25,942 bases of DNA from a virus: the IMG/VR virus record IMGVR_UViG_3300022202_000005, positions 1 to 25,942 of that record; one strand, 5' to 3'. This document shows positions 21,469 to 25,942 of the stretch, piece after piece. The notes below the pieces were generated by a model. That model did no database searches. It was not told the DNA's origin and saw nothing but the letters and a program-made list of their open reading frames with translations. The translations under genes were made by a program, and so were the position numbers. How positions within the stretch are numbered: the first letter of the stretch is position 1; the number at the start of each line of letters is the position of its first letter.

Positions 21469-21539
21469 TTTATTACCTCTTAATTAATGGTTGAAAACTA
21501 CACCTCTTTGAAAGGCATTTAAAGTTTTAAACATGACTA

Positions 21540-21568
21540 AATGTATCATTTGTATAGTTAGAAGTCAA
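21540..21568 (-). promoter_or_regulatory. Leftward promoter with operator in the spacer (copy A)
   Basis: On the minus strand TTGACT (21563-21568) and TACATT (21540-21545) are 17 bp apart. The spacer contains TATACAAATG (plus-strand 21547-21556), a near copy of the regional palindrome. It would drive the 135-aa gene and the operon to its left. The layout is the same as at 23386-23414. Confidence 0.6.
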
Positions 21569-21695
21569 GTGAAAAGTAACAAATATTTCTACTAATAATA
21601 CCAGGTATCTAGTCTACAATAAATCGGACTGTACTAAATACATATGAAAGATACCACGGTGTTATAATGTGTATACATTTGATTATGGTGCGAAG

Positions 21696-21724
21696 TTGAC
21701 ACGAAAACTATACAGATGTATCAA
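21696..21724 (+). promoter_or_regulatory. Possible rightward promoter with operator in the spacer
   Basis: TTGACA (perfect -35) at 21696-21701 is followed after 17 bp by TATCAA (21719-21724). The spacer holds CTATACAGATG, part of a perfect TACANNTGTA site. It points rightward, away from its nearest genes and antisense to the 23117-22212 operon. Confidence 0.4.
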
Positions 21725-21838
21725 AATAGCGTGTATATACACTACATTGTTTCCTTATAAATACCAAGAGGTTATGTTAGTAGTAGTACAAATAGTATAA
21801 AAAAACACAAAACAAGAGAGAAGAAAACGTTTTCGGGT

Positions 21839-21867
21839 TTTACCATGGAGCTATACAAATGTATGTT
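21839..21867 (+). promoter_or_regulatory. Possible second rightward promoter with operator
   Basis: TTTACC (21839-21844), a 17-bp spacer containing CTATACAAATG, and TATGTT (21862-21867) repeat the spacing of the 21696 site. Both boxes match consensus at four of six positions. No rightward gene follows within the region. Confidence 0.3.
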
Positions 21868-22131
21868 AAGCATTTCATTAACCGAAAATAAAATATGGAG
21901 TATGTATTCTATTTTTTATTACTATTAATACTATTACTACTAGACTACACTACACCACCATGGTTTTATTGCGTTTTCAAAACAGGCATTATGGTGTATA
22001 TACACCGAAAAAACATACAAATGTTCGTGTTTCTGTCAACTTGGTACATATACAAATGATAGATCATACACATGTATGTATACAAATGTAACCGAAAAGT
22101 AGTTAAGCATTTCCTTTACAATACATATGTA

Positions 22132-22171
22132 GTTAAGCAAACACTTAACTATAGTTAATGAGATGCTTAAC
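22132..22171. repeat. GTTAAGCA inverted-repeat cluster
   Basis: GTTAAGCA (22132-22139) and TGCTTAAC (22164-22171) form 8-bp inverted arms. Between them are CTTAAC (22144-22149), which pairs with the first arm's GTTAAG, and the perfect palindrome TAACTATAGTTA (22146-22157). Two further direct copies, GTTAAGCATTTC, are at 21865-21876 and 22102-22113. The set resembles initiator or repressor binding sites. Confidence 0.6.
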
Positions 22172-22211
22172 AACACACATGTTACATCTATCACTTGTAT
22201 ACATACAGATG

Positions 22212-22421
22212 TTATTCTTCTTTGTCGTTTTGGACTATTGCTATTAGGTTGTGTATCTCATATATATTTGATATTATGTAATCTTCAAAAGCTGTGGCAG
22301 ATGTTTCATTGGCTTTTAAATACGTTTCAAGAATTTTACTCCTCATATTGTGCTCGTTTACCTCTTGTGGTATATGGTGGAGTGTACCATCATCCGCCAC
22401 ATAGGCTGTCACTTTCTTCAT
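22212..22421 (-). CDS. Conserved small phage protein (69 aa)
   Basis: It begins MKKVTAYVADDGTLHHIPQEVNEHNMRSKI, a start seen in many phage small early proteins (a strand, then D-G-T-L-H, then an amphipathic helix). The rest is acidic and helical. SD GAGGTAAGGCA precedes the ATG. It is the last gene of the 23344-22212 operon. Function unknown. Confidence 0.75.
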   Translation of the reverse strand: MKKVTAYVADDGTLHHIPQEVNEHNMRSKILETYLKANETSATAFEDYIISNIYEIHNLIAIVQNDKEE

Positions 22422-22444
22422 TGCCTTACCTCATTAGGTTGTGG

Positions 22445-22717
22445 TTATTTATCCAACGCTTTTATTAATTTGTGTATCAGCGAAGGATTGTGAGCTTTTA
22501 TAACATCAATAATACGCACATCCTCATCGATTTTAGATTCTAATGATGCTACTAATTTCCTGATACGCGTCTCTGCATCACCGTGTAACAGACGAGAAGC
22601 TATATAGTTACATTCTTTCTCTGTACCAACACCTGTTACCTCTATTTGATATTTGGCTGCATAATTGTCGGTACTTGAAGGACGTAATCGTTTTATAGTT
22701 GTTTCTAATTTCAACAT
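22445..22717 (-). CDS. Small helical protein (90 aa)
   Basis: The protein is mostly charged helix (MLKLETTIKRLRPSS, ECNYIASRLLHGDAETRIRKLVASLESKIDEDVRIIDVI, HKLIKALDK) with a short strand YQIEVTGVG. No motif was recognised. The start at 22717 has AAGAGGTGAG directly upstream and follows the membrane protein's stop by 1 bp, so it is coupled to it. The longer frame to 22786 lies over that gene and is unlikely. Confidence 0.65.
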   Translation of the reverse strand: MLKLETTIKRLRPSSTDNYAAKYQIEVTGVGTEKECNYIASRLLHGDAETRIRKLVASLESKIDEDVRIIDVIKAHNPSLIHKLIKALDK

Positions 22718-22718
22718 C

Positions 22719-22865
22719 TCACCTCTTAAGTGCTTGTTCAATTTGTAAAATTCCACCGGTCTTCTCTGCCCACTGTTCGGCAGCATTAAACATACAGCGC
22801 ACGGCTGATGTGACGAGAATTACAGATACTGCCAATATTATGATGTATTGGACAAGTCGTGTCAT
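22719..22865 (-). CDS. Single-pass membrane small protein (48 aa)
   Basis: It reads MTRLVQYIIILAVSVILVTS, then AVRCMFNAAEQWAEKTGGILQIEQALKR. Residues 4-22 form one membrane helix; the tail is soluble and helical. It has a clear SD (AAGGGAGAACAAAATG) and is packed tightly with the next gene. It could be a membrane effector in early infection; nothing specific supports a holin or spanin role. Confidence 0.65.
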   Translation of the reverse strand: MTRLVQYIIILAVSVILVTSAVRCMFNAAEQWAEKTGGILQIEQALKR

Positions 22866-22895
22866 TTTGTTCTCCCTTAGTTAATTGTGGAGTGT

Positions 22896-23117
22896 TTAAG
22901 AATATATGTAATCGTTTACTGCTTCGATTATTTCCAACTCATCTGCTTCATAGCCGTTTTTTAAGCATAAATCTTGGACTTTGTTGTATATTGTTTTAGG
23001 ACACATTTGTTCTAAACGCCCTTTGTATGCCGTCTTTAACCATTCGACTGCGATATCAGGGAACAGTACGTCCTGTTTGCTAACTGCTTTTTGCAGTAAG
23101 GTATTCATAAGAGACAT
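22896..23117 (-). CDS. Small hypothetical protein (73 aa)
   Basis: The sequence MSLMNTLLQKAVSKQDVLFPDIAVEWLKTAYKGRL, then CPKTIYNKVQDLCLKNGYEADELEIIEAVNDYIYS, is mainly helical. No family was recognised. The start context is AAGGGAGAACGAAATG, nearly the same as for several genes in the region, and it lies immediately downstream of RNA leader element copy 2. Confidence 0.65.
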   Translation of the reverse strand: MSLMNTLLQKAVSKQDVLFPDIAVEWLKTAYKGRLEQMCPKTIYNKVQDLCLKNGYEADELEIIEAVNDYIYS

Positions 23118-23133
23118 TTCGTTCTCCCTTAGT

Positions 23134-23189
23134 TAACTAATCTGTCACCAAGTAGCGGCCTCCATTGCTACCCGGTAAGAGGTTAATTA
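23134..23189 (-). ncRNA. Structured leader element, copy 2
   Basis: In the transcript, TAATTAA pairs with TTAGTTA, followed by the same CCTCTT/GACAGA internal loop and ACCGGGTAGC pairing with GCTACTTGGT (two G-U pairs) around the loop AATGGAGGCC. The 5' arms are identical to copy 1; changes in the 3' arms keep every pair through wobble. It lies before the SD of the 73-aa gene and overlaps the last 7 bases of the 53-aa gene. Confidence 0.7.
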
Positions 23190-23344
23190 GACTGATCTTG
23201 TTCGTTCTGCACTGGTACACATTGAGGACAGTAGTTAGTGCAGTAGACACAATCTCTATCGGGATCATGAGGTACATCGTGACCTCCACAATCTTTCTTG
23301 ATATCACAGGTCTCAGCTTTCGGGCAGATGTATAAAGTCTTCAT
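23183..23344 (-). CDS. Cys-rich small protein (53 aa), first gene of the early operon
   Basis: It encodes MKTLYICPKAETCDIKKDCGGH, then DRDCVYCTNYCPQC and a polar tail. Eight Cys and two His in 41 residues suggest two zinc sites or an iron-sulfur-like knuckle. AAAGGTGAAACG precedes the ATG. It lies about 35 bp downstream of the predicted start site of the promoter at 23386-23414, so it is the first gene transcribed leftward. Confidence 0.65.
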   Translation of the reverse strand: MKTLYICPKAETCDIKKDCGGHDVPHDPDRDCVYCTNYCPQCVPVQNEQDQSN

Positions 23345-23385
23345 CGTTTCACCTTTAAGTTAAATTCTCTTTCACTCTTAATTAA

Positions 23386-23414
23386 AATATAACATTTGTA
23401 TGATCCAAAGTCAA
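23386..23414 (-). promoter_or_regulatory. Leftward promoter with operator in the spacer (copy B)
   Basis: On the minus strand TTGACT (23409-23414) and TATATT (23386-23391) are 17 bp apart. ATACAAATGT sits in the spacer 1 bp from the -10, the same register as in the 21540-21568 promoter. The -10 matches consensus at five of six positions. It would drive the 23344-22212 operon. An upstream TTGACA at 23422-23427 is an alternative -35 but has a poor -10. Confidence 0.65.
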
Positions 23415-23728
23415 GAGGAATTGTCAACCAATTTACATTTTATTTTGTGTTGCTGGATTGACAATGGTTATAAGTGTGTAGATGTAGAGAAGACACCATG
23501 CAAGAGTTGTGCCAGTTTTAGAGAGAAAAGAGTTTTCTGGTTAGGGGTGCTGGGGGGAGAGGGGAGGAGGGGGTCGTCCTTATATCATACCCTTACACAC
23601 ACAACCTAAAAATTTACTCAAAAATATGTAAACCATACCACAATAAATTTTATCTTAAAAATCATACATCTGTAGAAATTATTTATATTTTATTTGTCTT
23701 TCTTATATTTTTGATGTACATATATAAT
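23415..23728. other. Divergent intergenic region
   Basis: This gap separates leftward early genes from rightward late-type genes. It contains an inverted pair of TTGACA-type boxes (attgtcaa at 23420-23427 and ttgacaat at 23458-23465), a small hairpin near 23526-23540 (agaaaa/ttttct), the G-quadruplex motif at 23544-23573, and a perfect TACATCTGTA palindrome at 23665-23674. No clear rightward promoter was found, although TATAAT lies at 23723-23728. A plus-strand frame at 23400-23609 runs through the G-tract and has no SD, so it is not called. Confidence 0.6.
23544..23573 (+). other. G-quadruplex-forming motif
   Basis: Four G-tracts of 4, 6, 4 and 5 Gs are separated by TGCT, AGA and AGGA loops on the plus strand, matching a strong four-tetrad pattern. 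It stands out sharply from the AT-rich surroundings. It lies between the divergent operons, upstream of the packaging genes, so it could affect transcription, replication or packaging. The function is unknown. Confidence 0.8.
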
Positions 23729-24001
23729 ATGAAAAATGATAAAAATATCACAAATCGAGTCGAAGTGTTGGTCAGCCGAATTATTGAGGACGCTGATACA
23801 TTCAATGAAAATGAATTATCAAGTAATTCGTTAGGATATAGTTATAATATATCTAAGGAGGATGGAGATGATTGGTATATACTAGTATGTCCGTATGAGC
23901 AGAGTTATCTATATGAGGGATGGTGGAGAGGATCTAAATTAGAACCAATCGAAAATGCTATCAAGGAAGCAATCAGAGGTGCGATGATTCTAGAGGACTG
24001 A
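23729..24001 (+). CDS. Hypothetical protein, first rightward gene (90 aa)
   Basis: It reads MKNDKNITNRVEVLVSRIIEDADTF, then a strand-rich part (YSYNISKEDGDDWYILVCPYEQ) and a final helix PIENAIKEAIRGAMILED. No family is recognised. The start at 23729 is tentative: no SD is seen, and an ATG five codons upstream (23714) or a leaderless start just after TATAAT are alternatives. It is clearly in a coding stretch, with an acidic, low-GC composition. Confidence 0.6.
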   Translation: MKNDKNITNRVEVLVSRIIEDADTFNENELSSNSLGYSYNISKEDGDDWYILVCPYEQSYLYEGWWRGSKLEPIENAIKEAIRGAMILED

Positions 24002-24031
24002 ATCAAGGTTACCTTAGCACCCTAAAGAAAA

Positions 24032-24601
24032 ATGAACAACGACAATCTAATAGATTTTATCAGCGAATCACTTGACAACGAAAACCTTTCAAACGACACA
24101 GCTACGTCTGTTGAGAGCACAGCTCTGATTGAGTCATGCAAAGAACCTTTCCATGATAGCAGTGTAGAGTTAATACATCCTGCATCTGAGCAAGAAGAAC
24201 AACCTACTACTCCTCACCAACCAGCATCGACTAATATCTGGGATCCGAGAATGGTCATGGATTTAGCTATCGGTATTGATGACCTCGATGAGATCCTTGT
24301 AAGATACGACTTATCGCATACTGAGTTTAACATTTTAACAGAGACATCATCTTTTAGAAGAGAGCTCGCTTTGGCGATGAAGGATGTGAGGGATAAAGGG
24401 GTAACATTTTCTTCAAAGGCTAAAGTTCAAGCAGAAAGTTATCTAGAAGTTCTTGACAATCTGGTATATGATTTAGGTACACCGGCTGGTGTAAGACTCG
24501 ATGCTATAAAATCCGCAGTTAAGTGGGGTGGGCTTGAACCAAAAGACGATAAAAATTCTGCGGAAGGTGTTCCACAAGTAAATGTTCAGATAAATTTTTA
24601 A
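24032..24601 (+). CDS. Putative small terminase subunit (189 aa)
   Basis: The first 70 residues are acidic and low in complexity. From residue about 71 the sequence WDPRMVMDLAIGIDDLDEILVRYDLSHTEFNILTETSSFRRELALAMKDVRDKGVTFSSKAK has an HTH-like N-terminus (DEILVRYDLSHTEFNIL) followed by helices, and ends DAIKSAVKWGGLEPK. This layout resembles phage proteins placed at the head of the packaging and structural operon and often called small terminase or terminase-like. That role, recognising phage DNA for packaging, is inferred from layout and position. No large terminase gene is in the window to confirm it. The SD is weak (AAAG before the ATG). Confidence 0.55.
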   Translation: MNNDNLIDFISESLDNENLSNDTATSVESTALIESCKEPFHDSSVELIHPASEQEEQPTTPHQPASTNIWDPRMVMDLAIGIDDLDEILVRYDLSHTEFNILTETSSFRRELALAMKDVRDKGVTFSSKAKVQAESYLEVLDNLVYDLGTPAGVRLDAIKSAVKWGGLEPKDDKNSAEGVPQVNVQINF

Positions 24602-24610
24602 GGTATCGTT

Positions 24611-25600
24611 ATGACCATATGTGTAGGGGCAACTGATTATATCGGTGGTGGAGCTGGAGCACTTGACGCTTACGACGGTGATGATTTTGTGGTAGGCGAT
24701 ATTTCCATGGTTGCAGGGCAAGGAGCTCCGCAATTTTACGAGTTTATCTCAACTACAGATACAGAGAACAGCCCGTACCTAATCCGTCCCGATACAAACG
24801 GAACTGGAGTTGCATGGCGACAGGTTAGTATTATAACTGCAAATGCTACGTTTTATGTTACAACAGCAGGGAGTGATTCAACCGGGAATGGCACATCAAG
24901 TGCTCCATGGCTGACCCTTGAGAACGCTATTGACTGGTTTAAGGATAAAAGAATTGCTGCTGATGCTATTGTGACGATAAGTCTTGGTAGTGGTACGTTT
25001 ACTCAGAGTGCGTTGATAACAGTTCAAGGGGATCAATATGGTCGCATCCAAATCGTCGGAAACGGCAGCTCCAATACGACAGTGACATGTGCTACTGCAG
25101 GTGTAGGTTGTTTGCTCATTACGAAGTGCTCCAGTCTGTATGATATTAAGAATATAAAACTCCTTGGTGACGGTACCAATGGTAACGGTATTGAACTTGA
25201 ACTTAATTCTTCTCTTGAGACATCTGCTGATTTACTTGTTGATTCTTTTAACCGAGGAGTGTATATCGGTCAATCATGCGCATTATATGCAAGTTCTGCT
25301 TTAACAAGTCAAAATAATAACAATGATGGTATTATCATCATATCTGGAGCACATGCTCGTATTGATGGATGTACTTTTGATAGTAATGGTAGTAAGGGAG
25401 TATATTGTGTTAGTTCGTCTAATGTATATGCTTCAGGTTCTACGTCAACCAATAACACAGACGGATATTACGCATTTCGAAACTCTTTTATTGAAGCCTC
25501 CTCATGTACTGTGAGTGGAAATACTACTGATTATTCTCCTGCTAAGCAAACGGCAGCTGACCCGACTTTTGCCCAGCAAGGGTCCTGGATTTACGGATGA
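24611..25600 (+). CDS. Right-handed beta-helix tail protein (329 aa)
   Basis: Residues 1-75 form a small Gly-rich N-terminal domain (ICVGATDYIGGGAG ... YLIRPDTNGTGVAWRQV), common at the head-binding end of phage tail fibres and spikes. Residues about 80-329 are a pectate-lyase-like beta-helix: FYVTTAGSDSTGNGTSSAPWLTLENAIDWF, then rungs such as VTISLGSGTF, RIQIVGNGSSNTTV, IKNIKLLGDG, ARIDGCTFDSNGSKGVYCVSSS and ASSCTVSGNTTDY. It probably forms a trimeric spike or fibre contacting host surface polysaccharide. At 329 residues it is short for a complete spike, so it may be one of several. AAGGTATCGTT precedes the ATG. The stop overlaps the next ATG. Confidence 0.85.
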   Translation: MTICVGATDYIGGGAGALDAYDGDDFVVGDISMVAGQGAPQFYEFISTTDTENSPYLIRPDTNGTGVAWRQVSIITANATFYVTTAGSDSTGNGTSSAPWLTLENAIDWFKDKRIAADAIVTISLGSGTFTQSALITVQGDQYGRIQIVGNGSSNTTVTCATAGVGCLLITKCSSLYDIKNIKLLGDGTNGNGIELELNSSLETSADLLVDSFNRGVYIGQSCALYASSALTSQNNNNDGIIIISGAHARIDGCTFDSNGSKGVYCVSSSNVYASGSTSTNNTDGYYAFRNSFIEASSCTVSGNTTDYSPAKQTAADPTFAQQGSWIYG

Positions 25601-25942
25601 GATTTTATAGTCCATCCTCATCATTTAGATGGAAGAATGCTAACTTATTTGGATGGAATCTTCCTCTTATACAAACAGATTTTCACGAATATTCTGGAAG
25701 CTTTCCAGACTGGACTTCGCGTTGGCATGGATATGACTCCCTTACTACCGACACTGATGCATCATACCTTGGCGGAACAGCTATGGTTTTTAATGCTGCA
25801 GATGATAGAGGTGCAGTATCGTGGGATGATGTAGGTGTATGTACAAATGTTGAAATTTTGTGCCTTGTAAGTGGGGCCTTCTCTGGACAAGGTGGGGAGA
25901 ATATATCTAGTCGTGTTTATTTGCGGGGATCTGGTACGACAA
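25597..25942 (+). CDS. Structural (probably tail) protein, N-terminal part only (partial)
   Basis: The start codon overlaps the beta-helix gene stop (ATGA) and the frame is open to the right edge, about 115 codons. It reads MRFYSPSSSFRWKNANLFGW, then aromatic- and Gly-rich sequence (SGSFPDWTSRWHGYDSL, YLGGTAMVFNAADD, FSGQGGENISSRVYLRGSG). The alternating aromatic and polar strands suggest a jelly-roll or LamG-like fold such as is found in tail or capsid decoration proteins. The call is based on composition and position; no motif is diagnostic. Confidence 0.65.
   Translation, partial: MRFYSPSSSFRWKNANLFGWNLPLIQTDFHEYSGSFPDWTSRWHGYDSLTTDTDASYLGGTAMVFNAADDRGAVSWDDVGVCTNVEILCLVSGAFSGQGGENISSRVYLRGSGTT

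Larger units (their letters stand above)
21469..22211. promoter_or_regulatory. AT-rich control region with palindrome array; possible origin
   Basis: This 740-bp stretch has no convincing gene. It holds perfect TACANNTGTA palindromes at 21711-21720, 21854-21863, 22067-22076, 22081-22090 and 22122-22131, with near copies at 21547, 21674, 22016, 22051 and 22204. It also has GTTAAGCA repeats (21865, 22102, 22132, inverted at 22164), three copies of accgaaaa, and promoter-like sequences on both strands. High AT content with repeats of two kinds suits an early regulatory region, an origin of replication, or both. The 12-bp palindrome GAAAACGTTTTC lies near 21825. Confidence 0.65.

Noticed and set aside
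23458-23486. Rightward promoter starting with TTGACA
   Set aside because: No acceptable -10 at 16-18 bp; the downstream hexamer GATGTA is a poor match.
23400-23609. Plus-strand 69-codon frame through the G-rich tract
   Set aside because: No SD, starts inside the leftward promoter, and half of it encodes the G-tract; it looks like chance.
1-25942. tRNA or rRNA genes
   Set aside because: No cloverleaf-like segment with TTCRA arms and matching stems was noticed by eye in either strand; a tRNA-finder run would be decisive.

Overview
The window is part of the genome of a tailed double-stranded DNA bacteriophage (or prophage) with fairly AT-rich DNA. The evidence is a dense run of replication, recombination and small early-type genes followed by packaging and tail genes. 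The host cannot be named. Many small proteins resemble families common in phages of Gram-negative bacteria (the MGMYDT zinc ribbon, the MRITQKML family, the Lar-like zinc protein), so a proteobacterial host is a reasonable inference. No tRNA, rRNA, CRISPR array, integrase or insertion sequence was seen.

Layout. Everything from 1 to about 23.34 kb is read leftward (minus strand). From right to left: an early operon of very small genes (23344-22212); a 740-bp AT-rich control region (21469-22211); a second block of small genes (21468-18566); an intein-bearing family A DNA polymerase (18564-15631); a promoter and leader hairpin (15.36-15.46 kb); small zinc-binding proteins and a Cas4-like nuclease (15346-13232); ASCH, DHH and VRR-NUC proteins (12848-11012); an orphan cytosine methyltransferase (10627-9548); more small proteins; an SNF2-type helicase (7949-6396); a promoter flanked by two palindromes (about 6.0 kb); a possible DNA-binding or recombination cluster (5949-4021); a terminator; an HTH regulator; a large primase-helicase (3609-733); two Cys-rich proteins; and the start of a probable thyX gene at the left edge. 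After a 385-bp divergent intergenic region with a strong G-quadruplex motif, transcription turns rightward (from 23.73 kb) into a small gene, a probable small terminase subunit, a beta-helix tail protein and another structural protein that runs off the right edge.

How the genes work together. The polymerase, primase-helicase, SNF2 helicase, three nuclease or phosphoesterase genes and ThyX form a self-contained replication module. The methyltransferase and Lar-like protein are plausible counter-defence genes. The many small Cys-rich proteins are probably host-takeover or regulatory factors of unknown role.

Most notable. The polymerase motif B is interrupted by a 325-residue intein (16219-17193). 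Its splicing blocks lie in the polymerase frame, but its homing endonuclease is a complete HNH-type gene in the +1 frame, wholly nested inside the intein DNA (16227-17048, ORF open from 17090). The polymerase frame is held open for about 210 codons across it as a Gln/Arg/Cys-rich linker with no visible homology. Second, two 56-nt leader elements (21008-21063 and 23134-23189) differ at 7 positions, all compatible with one conserved RNA fold. Third, at least six TACANNTGTA palindromes plus near copies cluster in the control regions, and two leftward promoters carry the motif at the same position in the -35/-10 spacer.
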